Below, one piece after another: positions 17,678 through 25,681 of a DNA stretch of 32,798 nt. The notes under the pieces are model-generated. The model did no database searches. It was not told where the DNA came from and saw only the letters and a program-made list of their open reading frames with translations. Origin of the DNA: CAVZCK01 sp963798805 (GTDB taxonomy: Bacteria > Pseudomonadota > Alphaproteobacteria > Rhizobiales > Rhodomicrobiaceae); the NCBI GenBank assembly GCA_963798805.1, contig CAWCVC010000007.1, forward strand, positions 1-32,798, written 5' to 3'. Within the stretch, counting starts at the first letter, position 1, and each line of letters starts with the position of its first letter. Made by a program: the position numbers and the translations under genes.

Positions 17678-18951
17678 GCTGCTCTATTCCCCCGGTCTGG
17701 AATCATGCTGGGCCGTCGAACGATCACCACATCGACAATCCGTTCGCTCCGCCGCTTGAGGGCATCGCGGATCGCCGGATACTTCTCCGGCTCCGGGGCG
17801 TCCCGGTCATCGTAGACATAGATGATCATCAATTCGAGCGGGTTGGCGGGCTTAAAGTAGAGGCTCAAATCGTCCGCAATCTGCGCTTCGAGTCCATCCA
17901 CATCGCCAGATATGCGAATTACTTTAACCTCCACGATCAGGCGCAGACTCGAGATCGCAAAATCGAAGCGTCCTTGCCGTAGGCCGAAGCCCTGCAGATA
18001 TTGCTCATCCTCAAGCTGATTGCCGAAATAGGGATAGAGCACCGCCAGGAGGAAGGCTTGAATATCCGCTTCTTTCTCTATAAGCCAGCGCGCTGGCATG
18101 ACCCCCTTGCGTGTGGCTTTGTCCTCCCAGCGCCAACGGCGAAAGCTCCCTTGGGTCGCACCAAGAATGCGGGCGACATGATGGGCGTCCGGAACAAACG
18201 CTGCCGCCAGATCGGCGGTCAGCATATCGAGCGCACAGAGCCATGCCGCCGCGTGAAGCAACTCGCCGGCGGATGGCGCCAATTCGGAAAGAAGGCGCTG
18301 GAACAGTTGGCGACGGATGCGCGCTTCCGGATGTTCGACCATGCGTAACGCTGCGGGCCAGGCCTGCCAAAGGCACATATCCAGGGCGGCGATGCGTAGA
18401 TCGTTTATTTGCGCGAGAGGTCGGCCAAAGCGGCTCTGCCCGTCGAGGAGGTCGGCAGCCAGTAATCGTGCCCGGTTCAACTTTGTATCGGAGGTACCGT
18501 GCCGGTCAATGAGACCGCAAAGCCACCGCGAACGGTCCTCTGCTGGCGCGGGATGGAATGCCGCCCGCCTTATGGTGAGCAGTCCATCAGCAATGCCCAG
18601 GAGCGCGATCGCATCGCCGGCGAGCTCGGCCTGCGATTGTACCGGTCTTTCCCCTTGTCTGTTGATCAGATGAAGGAAGGTGCCTGCGGTTTCCTCGTCG
18701 ACTGGGTGCGGGCGCGGCCTCGCAAGACAATATCCCAGACGTGCAAGCGCGGGATAGCCGCCGAAGCGGGCACTTCGCACGCACTCCTCGATGGATGGCT
18801 CCGGTACGACCAGGATTGGCGGTTCTGTGCTATCTCCCACCATGAGAACGCGCAGAACAAAGCCCTGTATTTGCTCCGGTGCATCGTCGAATCCGCGCTG
18901 GAGAGCGCCACGTAGAATCTCACGACGGCTTGCGAGGATGTCGTCGGTCAT
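17674..18951 (-). CDS. Argonaute-associated PD-(D/E)XK nuclease-like protein
   Basis: From ATG 18951 the product is 425 aa; a GTG at 18966 would overlap the Argonaute gene by 13 nt. The ATG lies two bases after the Argonaute stop, so they are almost certainly co-translated. The N-terminal ~310 residues are helical with no family I recognise. The C-terminal ~110 residues read GLRQGRFDFAISSLRLIVEV, then K, which is the Asp ... Glu-x-Lys core of PD-(D/E)XK nucleases. It continues with LEAQIADDLSLYF and a LMIIYVYDDRD strand, typical of restriction-like effector nucleases. In catalytically inactive long Argonaute systems a partner nuclease is the toxic effector triggered by guide-target pairing; that role fits here but is inferred. 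Confidence 0.7.
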   Translation of the reverse strand: MTDDILASRREILRGALQRGFDDAPEQIQGFVLRVLMVGDSTEPPILVVPEPSIEECVRSARFGGYPALARLGYCLARPRPHPVDEETAGTFLHLINRQGERPVQSQAELAGDAIALLGIADGLLTIRRAAFHPAPAEDRSRWLCGLIDRHGTSDTKLNRARLLAADLLDGQSRFGRPLAQINDLRIAALDMCLWQAWPAALRMVEHPEARIRRQLFQRLLSELAPSAGELLHAAAWLCALDMLTADLAAAFVPDAHHVARILGATQGSFRRWRWEDKATRKGVMPARWLIEKEADIQAFLLAVLYPYFGNQLEDEQYLQGFGLRQGRFDFAISSLRLIVEVKVIRISGDVDGLEAQIADDLSLYFKPANPLELMIIYVYDDRDAPEPEKYPAIRDALKRRSERIVDVVIVRRPSMIPDRGNRAA

Positions 18952-18953
18952 GG

Positions 18954-21368
18954 CTACAGAAACCACATCGCCCGGCGGTCACGCATCTGGACGAGAGCGG
19001 AACCGTCCCATCCGGGCACGGCTCGAAGATTAGCCAGCAAGTTGGCGATCCAGCGAGAGTAAAGGATGGTTACAGGCTCGTCAGACGGGAAGAAGCTGCG
19101 CCACGACATGAAGGAGAAGTGAAAGACCTGACGCGTGAGATACGTCAAGTCCGAGAAGTCGGAGTCAGGATGGAGCTCCAGCAAGAGCGGACGCGGCATG
19201 CCCTGGTCCCATGTCTTAACCTCGCGTGCGCCGATAAGTTGTAGCAACGCCATCCGGGGCCCAAGCAGCATGGCGGTTCCGCGAGCAGGCGCATAAGTGC
19301 CCTTCATCGTCTTGCGCCTGAGGTCCTGGGACCAGTATTCGATGCCGCCCTGTGTTAAATCGAAGATCTGGAACGGATGCTGATGGGACAAGTCAAGAAA
19401 GGCAAATTCGACCGGATGGTCTTTGAGCATATCGTCGACCACGGTCTTGGCCGCCCTGATCTCGCTGCGCTTCAGCGGCTTGTAGACATGAAAGATGAGC
19501 CGCACAGGATCGCCGGCCTCCCACTTGTTCTGATCACGGACAAAATGAATGCTTTTTCGCAGAATGGCCAGAAGCGCTTCGGGGTAATCCTCAAAGGTTG
19601 CTTCGCGAGTGGTTTCCCACACCAGATACCGGCCATCACCCTGGAAAAGGGTAGTAATTCCAACGTACCTCGTACGTTCGCCAAGCCGACTGCTTCCGAT
19701 CTCGGTGCAACCGATCCCGATGACAAGCTCGTGGGTGGCGACGCCCCGCGTCGAGATCACCCAGGGAACGCCGCCGATTTTCGCATAGGCCGCAAGCGCA
19801 AGGTTGTTCAGGGTATATGCTCGGCCCGTGTTCGCTTCAATGGTTTCAAGGCGCACGGCCTGCACAGGAACACCAGCGCGCATAAAGCAGGCTTTGGCGA
19901 CGAAATAGGGATTCTGGCCAGAGGCTCTTTGTTTGTGCGCGTCCCTTACCTGTACAAGAGCAAGGGCCGGGGCTTGAGGAAGCTCCTCCAACGCTCGCTG
20001 CGAAGCGGCAGCATATTCGTTAGCGGCGTCCCCCGATATTTCCGAGAAGTGGAACCGTGCGTTTGTAAGGCGGAACTTGCCGACGAGGCCGCCCGAGAAC
20101 CTTCCGCCCTCTTCGTCAAGACCATCGCGCAAAAGCTTCGCGAATTGGTCCATGCGGCCTCTGACCTGCTTATCACAGAGCACGACGATCGCAGGATCAT
20201 TGATGGGATTGTAGGTGTACTGAAACGGGCCGTACTGCTTGATGCCCTGATCCGGCTGGGTCGCCTGGTCGTGTCCGCTGGGGCCGAACAGCATGCCGGG
20301 ACAACTCGTTTCAATAATGCGGGGAAAACGTGGAGAGGATTGATTGAGCAAAGGCGCAAAGCTGGCGCTCAGGCCGGCACCCAGGGTGAGGTTCAACGCT
20401 CTGTCGCCCCCTTTGGAGAGGGACTTGTTCATTTCGGCAACCGTGCGCTGGATCTTCGCGAGCTTGCGCTCACCGCTGAGATAGGGCGCGCGAATACGCC
20501 GAAGCTTTTCGAGCACTTCCGATGCGATGCGCGGGTAGAGGCATCTCACGATCGCTTCGAGCGTCTCGCGGCGAGGCTCAACATAGACATCCGTAGCCGC
20601 CACCCGGTCATTCGCCGCATCACCGTGCAGGTCGTCGAGCACAAGCGTTTGCTCTTCGACGCCGCACACCCTGCCGAGAAGGCGCAGACGGGATGCTGAA
20701 ACAGGATCGTCGGCATCTACGTGCAACCCAACATATGAGCCGGTTGGGTCAAAGCCGCATCGGATTAGTTCATGAACAGGCATGTCGATCACATTCGATG
20801 TGCCGACATCAGCAATCAGTCCGACCCATGGCGGGTTCTCCGGCTCAACGGAAGCCATCAACCGCAGATCGAATGACCACTTAGCCACGACGTCAACGCG
20901 CTGATCGGGATTAGCGATGCCGAACTCCCGCAAAGCTGTGCTAAGCAGGCGATCATGGCTTCCAAGACACACAAGCGGTCTGTAGCGCCGCAAGATGATG
21001 CGGCTGCGCGCAAGCCAGTCCCGCATTTGATGCTCGATAGCCTCGGCGAGCAGGAGCAGATTTTCTCCGACCCTGGCCTCCGATATTAACCCCATCGGCG
21101 TGGCGTCCGCGTTGACGGAGACGTTGGCTATCTTGCCGTCGCGCGTATCAAAGCGGAATGCATGGGTTCCGCCGAACTTTTTGCGTAACTCACGGATGGC
21201 TCCATCTTTTTCGGGATCGAGCCGGCCGATCTGAAAGGTGTCAGCCGAAAAAACGACCGGCGCAATCCCGAGAGTAAGAGGTAAGGCCTCCTGCAACTCA
21301 GGTGCCGCTTGGTCAAACGACACGTTCTGCGAGAGCGGCTTGCCATATTTTAGCGCGGTACCCGTCAT
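18954..21368 (-). CDS. Long prokaryotic Argonaute with inactive PIWI domain
   Basis: The 804-aa protein has MID and PIWI domains in its C-terminal half. MID: NPYFVAKACFMRAGVPVQ (~485-505) and LAAYAKIGGVPW (~530) keep the Y-K-Q-K type residues that bind the guide 5' phosphate. PIWI: HELVIGIGCTEIG (~550) should hold the first catalytic Asp but has Gly/Cys. HVYKPLKRSEI (~627) lacks the later Asp. The end has the usual PVTILYSRWIANLLANL helix. The N-terminal half is long enough for N, linker and PAZ-like regions (GLIADVGTSNVIDMPVHELI). I therefore call it a slicing-deficient, long-B-like Argonaute that binds guides but needs a partner to act. It starts at an ATG overlapping the preceding small ORF stop (ATGA). 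Confidence 0.88.
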   Translation of the reverse strand: MTGTALKYGKPLSQNVSFDQAAPELQEALPLTLGIAPVVFSADTFQIGRLDPEKDGAIRELRKKFGGTHAFRFDTRDGKIANVSVNADATPMGLISEARVGENLLLLAEAIEHQMRDWLARSRIILRRYRPLVCLGSHDRLLSTALREFGIANPDQRVDVVAKWSFDLRLMASVEPENPPWVGLIADVGTSNVIDMPVHELIRCGFDPTGSYVGLHVDADDPVSASRLRLLGRVCGVEEQTLVLDDLHGDAANDRVAATDVYVEPRRETLEAIVRCLYPRIASEVLEKLRRIRAPYLSGERKLAKIQRTVAEMNKSLSKGGDRALNLTLGAGLSASFAPLLNQSSPRFPRIIETSCPGMLFGPSGHDQATQPDQGIKQYGPFQYTYNPINDPAIVVLCDKQVRGRMDQFAKLLRDGLDEEGGRFSGGLVGKFRLTNARFHFSEISGDAANEYAAASQRALEELPQAPALALVQVRDAHKQRASGQNPYFVAKACFMRAGVPVQAVRLETIEANTGRAYTLNNLALAAYAKIGGVPWVISTRGVATHELVIGIGCTEIGSSRLGERTRYVGITTLFQGDGRYLVWETTREATFEDYPEALLAILRKSIHFVRDQNKWEAGDPVRLIFHVYKPLKRSEIRAAKTVVDDMLKDHPVEFAFLDLSHQHPFQIFDLTQGGIEYWSQDLRRKTMKGTYAPARGTAMLLGPRMALLQLIGAREVKTWDQGMPRPLLLELHPDSDFSDLTYLTRQVFHFSFMSWRSFFPSDEPVTILYSRWIANLLANLRAVPGWDGSALVQMRDRRAMWFL

Positions 21369-21742
21369 TTGATTATGCGGCCTGCCGAGGCTGGCCGACC
21401 GGCAACCGGGATCGGTCTTCCTGCTTCTGGCAACTCATGAATTCCGGCGGGTGTCGGCAGGTCGGCCACGAGGGGACAGCGTCTCCACGCCGCGCCAGCC
21501 TCGTGCGGACCTACGGAACGCCGCACACAATCAGGGGCGGCGGCAAGCAACTCGTCCCAGCCTGATGGTTGGGTTATCAGAAATAAGACGATGCATTCGC
21601 TTCGTTTGACTGAAACCGCATATAGCTTTGACGCAATAGATTTGTTCAATTGATCCCCCGATTCGCAATTTGCAATAATACACGAATTGGTACGAAGCAG
21701 TCCCGATACAACGGGACGATACCCCGGGAGCTTGCCCGCCAA
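21365..21742 (-). CDS. Small ORF upstream of and coupled to the Argonaute gene
   Basis: The 125-codon frame runs from a TTG and ends in a TGA that overlaps the Argonaute ATG by four bases. The second half is Pro/Ala/Gly-rich (LVADLPTPAGIHELPEAGRP) with GC-rich third positions. The first half is poorer (SIASKLYAVSVKRSECIVLF) and could be non-coding, so the true start may be internal. There is no recognisable domain. The overlap is the main reason to list it; it may be a real small subunit or a chance frame in the leader. Confidence 0.4.
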   Translation of the reverse strand: MAGKLPGYRPVVSGLLRTNSCIIANCESGDQLNKSIASKLYAVSVKRSECIVLFLITQPSGWDELLAAAPDCVRRSVGPHEAGAAWRRCPLVADLPTPAGIHELPEAGRPIPVAGRPASAGRIIK

Positions 21743-22043
21743 ACTCGGACGCGATCAGTACGGAAGGAACAACGGTGTTATCGTGCCAAGGTCTTATACT
21801 GATTTTTATATACTAGGGAACAAATAATAGGACAGCGGAACAGCTGAAAAACACCGTAGCCTCCCTTCACGTGATGGATAGAGCGCTGCCTTATCCTCCG
21901 AATTGGGATGATTGGTCGGCAACCATATCCATCGGCAAGAATCGCAGCGGGGCAATTATGCGCTAACTAAGTTCGAAGGCCAGCGGACGCCACAAACAAA
22001 TCATCCCCTCCGACCTAGAAATTTCGATCGAACTCACGGGCCC
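21743..22043. promoter_or_regulatory. Divergent intergenic region with AT-rich promoter-like tract
   Basis: This region separates the leftward Argonaute operon from the rightward STAS/GHKL operon. The tract around 21790-21830 is strikingly AT-rich for this window and on the minus strand contains GTATATAAAAATCAGTATAAG, a plausible -10 area for the Argonaute operon. No exact promoter with good spacing could be assigned. No gene was seen in it. Confidence 0.4.
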
Positions 22044-22072
22044 TTGACAGGTGAGGATTAGATCACTAGGCT
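22044..22072 (+). promoter_or_regulatory. Sigma-70-like promoter of the STAS/GHKL operon
   Basis: TTGACA at 22044-22049 and TAGGCT at 22067-22072 are separated by 17 nt. The predicted transcription start falls inside the palindrome directly downstream, a layout typical of a repressible promoter. Confidence 0.55.
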
Positions 22073-22074
22073 AT

Positions 22075-22093
22075 CTCACGTGAATCACGTGAG
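22075..22093. promoter_or_regulatory. Perfect 9-bp palindromic operator
   Basis: CTCACGTGA-A-TCACGTGAG is a perfect inverted repeat with a 1-base centre. It overlaps the expected transcription start and ends 4 bases before the ATG at 22098. It is a likely binding site for a dimeric regulator, possibly the winged-helix protein encoded next to it. Confidence 0.6.
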
Positions 22094-22097
22094 GAAC

Positions 22098-22673
22098 ATG
22101 ATATTGTATATCGACTTTCATAAACTGGCTGGTGGCGCGGTACTGGCGGGTGCGCTCCATGGCCGGTCCGTGCTCAATGCCCTCCTGACCGCGACCGCAG
22201 CCGAGCCTTCAGCCCCGGAGCCGGTGTTTCTCGATTTTGGCGAGGTGGACGTCGCGACGGCGAGCTTCTTGCGCGAAAGCGTTGTGGCGTTTCGCGATCA
22301 TATCCGGGCGCGCCGATCCACGCTTTACCCGGTAGTTACAAATGCGAACGATGATATTCGCGACGAACTGCTGGAATTGGCCAAGTATCGTGGGGAAGCG
22401 TTTCTGATCTGTACCCTTACCAAGGATCGCCGCGTAGAAAACTCAGCATTACTTGGTGACCTGAATCCCAAGCAAAAAATCACATTCGATCTCATCTCCG
22501 AGCACGGCGAAACCGACGCTGGCGAGTTGATGCGTGCTTATGGGGAGCGCGAGGGCGTCACCCAAACAACGGCCTGGAACAATCGCCTCGCGGCTCTCGC
22601 CGCTCTTGGCCTGATCGTCGAAATCAGCCAGGGCCGCAACAAGCGGTATCGCCCTCTATTCATCGGAGCGTAA
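22098..22673 (+). CDS. STAS-like (DUF4325-type) protein with C-terminal winged helix
   Basis: From ATG 22098 the product is 191 aa; GTG codons at 22080 and 22089 are in frame but lie inside the operator. Residues ~45-85 read PVFLDFGEVDVATASFLRES, the pattern of DUF4325/STAS-like domains that normally pair with a GHKL ATPase. The C-terminal ~65 residues form a winged helix (KQKITFDLISEHGETDAGEL, WNNRLAALAALGLIVEISQG, KRYRPL). A GHKL ATPase lies at the end of the same operon, which supports an anti-sigma/partner-switch-like pairing. The winged helix could bind the palindrome in front of the gene; that is inference. Confidence 0.75.
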   Translation: MILYIDFHKLAGGAVLAGALHGRSVLNALLTATAAEPSAPEPVFLDFGEVDVATASFLRESVVAFRDHIRARRSTLYPVVTNANDDIRDELLELAKYRGEAFLICTLTKDRRVENSALLGDLNPKQKITFDLISEHGETDAGELMRAYGEREGVTQTTAWNNRLAALAALGLIVEISQGRNKRYRPLFIGA

Positions 22674-22676
22674 GTC

Positions 22677-23024
22677 ATGGGCGCGGAGTTCATTCGGAAG
22701 GCTGCAAAAGGTTTTCAAAAGAGCTGGGATCGACGCCGTGTTGAGCTGGCGACGCCCGATCTTTTTACACGCCCGGCAAGCTGTGCCGCGAGAACAGCAG
22801 AAGCAGATATCGTCGGCGATGCCCGTTTGCGGCTTGGCGATGCGGTTACCGTCCAGGCGAGCGAGAACGGCCTTATCGCTATGCGCGGTCTGAACGTGGT
22901 TGCCCGCTTTCACACGCCTTCGGCCGATCTGGTCGCCGCCGTACGTTCAGCCTGCGGTGTCGCCAAAGGGATTGTCGAACAAATTCATCCTCTTTCAGGA
23001 GTTGCGGAGATCTCGGTATGCTGA
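22677..23024 (+). CDS. Small unknown protein of the STAS/GHKL operon
   Basis: The 115-aa product starts at ATG 22677, three bases after the previous stop, and overlaps the next gene by seven bases. It begins with a basic helix (FIRKAAKGFQKSWDRRR) followed by LATPDLF and a beta-rich body (GDAVTVQASENGLIAMRG) ending in SGVAEISVC. No family is recognised and there is no signal peptide or membrane helix. Its tight packing in the operon argues that it is real. Confidence 0.7.
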   Translation: MGAEFIRKAAKGFQKSWDRRRVELATPDLFTRPASCAARTAEADIVGDARLRLGDAVTVQASENGLIAMRGLNVVARFHTPSADLVAAVRSACGVAKGIVEQIHPLSGVAEISVC

Positions 23025-24169
23025 CGCCCTCTCCTGCATCGTCGCCAGAACCGAGCCGCAATCCGCGCCGCGAGCGGCGCCTCTGGCACGACAGTGAACT
23101 GTTTAATCCGTCGCTCGGGTGCTATGGCTGTCCAGAAAGGCCACTGTGTGGCGGTTTGGCAATCCAAAGCGACTTGTTCTCGTGTCTGGATTTCTGCTGC
23201 AAGATCCCGGAACAGTGCGATGTCGTGTGTCGGCATCATCCCGACTATGCCTTGCGCGTGCGCGAAGTCGGTGGATTCGATCTCAACACGATATCGCGAG
23301 CCTCGCCCTTAAGCGTGCCTGAGTTGCCGGCCGTTATTCCCATGGTGTTCCACCGCACTGCGCGGACCGGAGCATTCGCAGCACCGATAGCTGCGCTTTC
23401 TCTTTACCAATTGTTCCACCGGCGCACTGGCAAACTGCGCTTCGATACGGGCGATGAGATCCGGGAGGGATTTGGTTTGGCAGCCACAACCGAAATGGTG
23501 CTGACGGGTACGGATCAAGATCCCCCCATTGAAGGCTGGTGGAAGCTGAGCGAGAACCGCCGCCCAATTATCCGTGGATTGCGGGCCTTGGGCATCCGGC
23601 TGGTGACCACGCCAAATTATAGTCTCTTCATCGATCAGCCACGCTGGGACGACCTTCATGCAATGAAGCGTATTGGGCTGGTACACGAAGAGTTTCTGTC
23701 GGAAGGTCTACCTGCCGCCCTGCACGTAAATGCCCGCACCGAGACGGATATTCAGCGGTGGAGTGACTATATCGGCAATCGCCCGGAAATCACGCATGTG
23801 GCGTATGAGTTCGCCACGGGTACCGGATGGGCCGGACGGCAGCAGGTTCATGCAAACTGGCTGGCCGGGATGGCGCGATCGGTTGGGCGCCCGCTCCATC
23901 TTGTCATCCGCGGCGGAGTCGATATCCTGCCAGTGTTGGCCAGCGCCTTCGCGCGGGTGAGCATTGTTGAAACGTCGATCTTCATGAAAACCATGAAGCG
24001 GCGGCGTGCCATCATCGACGGCACCGGCGCACTGAGATGGAAAGCCGCACCGACCGGAGCCGGCGCGCCACTCGATGCGCTGCTTGCTGAGAACTACGCC
24101 ACGATCGAGGGATGGCTGCGCCGACTAGCGGAGACCGCTGCGGTTGGAACGTGCACGGCGCTCGGATGA
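23018..24169 (+). CDS. Cysteine-rich protein (possible Fe-S or zinc cluster) of the STAS/GHKL operon
   Basis: The 383-aa protein has eight cysteines near the N-terminus: C35-x2-C38-x5-C44, then C56-x3-C60-C61-x5-C67-x3-C71, within GCYGCPERPLCGG and LFSCLDFCCKIPEQCDVVC. That could hold one or two metal clusters. The rest looks like an alpha/beta fold. It includes TPNYSLFIDQPRWDDLHAMK and HVAYEFATGTGWAGRQQVH, which remind me of DUF4417-type proteins, though I am not certain. It overlaps the upstream gene by seven bases and the downstream ATPase by four (ATGA). No catalytic motif can be assigned. A sensor or enzyme role in the module is inference. Confidence 0.75.
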   Translation: MLTPSPASSPEPSRNPRRERRLWHDSELFNPSLGCYGCPERPLCGGLAIQSDLFSCLDFCCKIPEQCDVVCRHHPDYALRVREVGGFDLNTISRASPLSVPELPAVIPMVFHRTARTGAFAAPIAALSLYQLFHRRTGKLRFDTGDEIREGFGLAATTEMVLTGTDQDPPIEGWWKLSENRRPIIRGLRALGIRLVTTPNYSLFIDQPRWDDLHAMKRIGLVHEEFLSEGLPAALHVNARTETDIQRWSDYIGNRPEITHVAYEFATGTGWAGRQQVHANWLAGMARSVGRPLHLVIRGGVDILPVLASAFARVSIVETSIFMKTMKRRRAIIDGTGALRWKAAPTGAGAPLDALLAENYATIEGWLRRLAETAAVGTCTALG

Positions 24170-25128
24170 ATGCAGCGCCAGTAGTCAGCCTTTCCTTCGC
24201 GCAGGTCGATGATCTCGCTTTTGCTGCGGATCGTGGGCGGCTGAAAACCGACGTGATCGAGGGAATTCGATGGACCGCTGGAGATCTCGGGCCACTCCTT
24301 GAACTGCATCACATGGTTGCGGCCGGCCTTCTGCCTGCCCCTCACAACGGAAACTGGCTGGATCTTACTGGCGTCGCGGATTTCTACCGTCCCCTGACAG
24401 ATGGCCGGTTGCAGTGGGTGCGAGGAACGAGCCGCAATGTTGGCTTTCTGCGCATGCAAGCGAGGCCTCCTACCGAGGCCGCCGCCTGGGCGGCGTTTGG
24501 CTTGGCGGCCCAGAAAGCCGCTGTCGCGGCCGGTTTCGCTAATAAAATCGCAGGTCAACTAATCGGCGCCCTCATGGAGATGCAGAGCAATATCTATGAG
24601 CACTCCGAGGCGCCGGCCACCGGCCTCCTCTCTTTCCACGCGGCCCCGGGTGTGTTTGAATTCGTTGCCGCTGATCATGGCATCGGCGTCCTTAATAGTC
24701 TGCGCCGCAATGCTGCTCATGCCCAGCTAGCGGATCACGGCGCTGCCCTCCAACTTACGCTCACGGAAGGATGCTCTCGCTTTGGCGACAACATCGGGCG
24801 AGGTATGGGTTTTCGGCCACTCTTTATAGGTCTGGCAAATCTGCGGGGCTCGCTTCGCTTCCGTTCAGGCGACCATGCCCTCACCATGGATGGCGATCAC
24901 CCGACGTTGGTCATGGCGCGTCTTGCTCAAAAGCCATTCCTGCCAGGATTCTTCACTGCTGTGCGCTGCACTCTGCGCGGCGCGAGAGCCATCAATGACC
25001 CGCCGCCGACGGCGGGCCCCGTCAGCGGAGCGCCAGGGAGTTTTTTGGCAGCCCCCGGTCCTCAACCTATTCACTCTAATGTGTTAGTGGCATCGGTAGT
25101 CGCCAACATTTTAGAGCGCGGCCGATAG
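24166..25128 (+). CDS. GHKL-type ATPase (histidine-kinase-like ATP-binding protein)
   Basis: The start at ATG 24166 overlaps the previous stop (ATGA) and gives 320 aa. The GHKL motifs are clear: N-box LMEMQSNIYEHSEAP (E..N..EHS), G1 box ADHGIGV (DxGxG) and a G2-like GRGMGFRPLF. The ~115 residues before the N-box show no histidine phospho-acceptor domain, so this is a stand-alone ATPase of the RsbT/anti-sigma or MORC-like kind, not a sensor kinase. A partner STAS-like protein is encoded three genes upstream. The C-terminal ~50 residues are Pro/Gly-rich and look disordered. Confidence 0.8.
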   Translation: MNAAPVVSLSFAQVDDLAFAADRGRLKTDVIEGIRWTAGDLGPLLELHHMVAAGLLPAPHNGNWLDLTGVADFYRPLTDGRLQWVRGTSRNVGFLRMQARPPTEAAAWAAFGLAAQKAAVAAGFANKIAGQLIGALMEMQSNIYEHSEAPATGLLSFHAAPGVFEFVAADHGIGVLNSLRRNAAHAQLADHGAALQLTLTEGCSRFGDNIGRGMGFRPLFIGLANLRGSLRFRSGDHALTMDGDHPTLVMARLAQKPFLPGFFTAVRCTLRGARAINDPPPTAGPVSGAPGSFLAAPGPQPIHSNVLVASVVANILERGR

Positions 25129-25280
25129 GAATAAACAATGCTCAATCCGATAGCTCGAAAACGACATCAATGGAATCAATCGCTTGAGGGGATACGGATA
25201 TTTCCTGCAAGCCAAGACCAAATCCGGACAACGAGTGTAAGGTTTCAGTCTTGGCAAATGGGCCGTGTTGCTTCCTGTCC

Positions 25281-25511
25281 TTAGGAAGATCGTTTCATTC
25301 GCACACCTGGCTGATCCCCATTCGTGAACTCAACGCCGGCCTTTTCGAGCGCATTACGGATGGCTTCCAAAGTGCGCGGCTTCAACTCTTCACCATTTTC
25401 AAGTCGTGTCAGGGTGTTTGTCGAGACGTTGGCCATGGTAGCCACGTCGCGGACGCTCAATTTTAGTGCGGCGCGTGCCATACGATATTGCTCGGAGGTA
25501 ATTATCGGCAT
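25281..25511 (-). CDS. XRE-family helix-turn-helix regulator
   Basis: From ATG 25511 the product is 76 aa. It has a Cro/C1-type HTH (EQYRMARAALKLSVRDVATM, then NVSTNTLTRLENGEELKPRT). An upstream in-frame ATG at 25535 would put the operator repeat inside the coding region, so the shorter start is preferred. Inverted repeats surround the start on the upstream side, suggesting autoregulation and possibly control of the rightward small gene at 25682. Confidence 0.82.
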   Translation of the reverse strand: MPIITSEQYRMARAALKLSVRDVATMANVSTNTLTRLENGEELKPRTLEAIRNALEKAGVEFTNGDQPGVRMKRSS

Positions 25512-25514
25512 TGT

Positions 25515-25582
25515 GTAGCGAATTCGAGTTGACATAGCGAATAGTGGGCAGCACTATCAAGTTGCTGTATCGAATTCGCTAC
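25515..25582. promoter_or_regulatory. Inverted-repeat operator pair of the XRE regulator
   Basis: GTAGCGAATTCGA at 25515-25527 is repeated as its exact reverse complement TCGAATTCGCTAC at 25570-25582. A related half site, TAGCGAAT, lies between them at 25535-25542. The two perfect 13-nt arms and the inner half site lie between the XRE gene and the rightward gene at 25682, the usual arrangement for a repressor that loops or binds cooperatively. Confidence 0.6.
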
Positions 25583-25681
25583 GGTATGGCAGATTTGCTT
25601 TAATGCAAACTGAAACGGCCCGACGAGGTGCTGGTAACACCGCCGCCGGACCTAACCAGCCGACCTAACATGGAGGTAAGC

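Noticed and set aside
19377..20699. 440-codon open frame on the plus strand
   Set aside because: It is antisense to the Argonaute gene and its translation has no family-like character.
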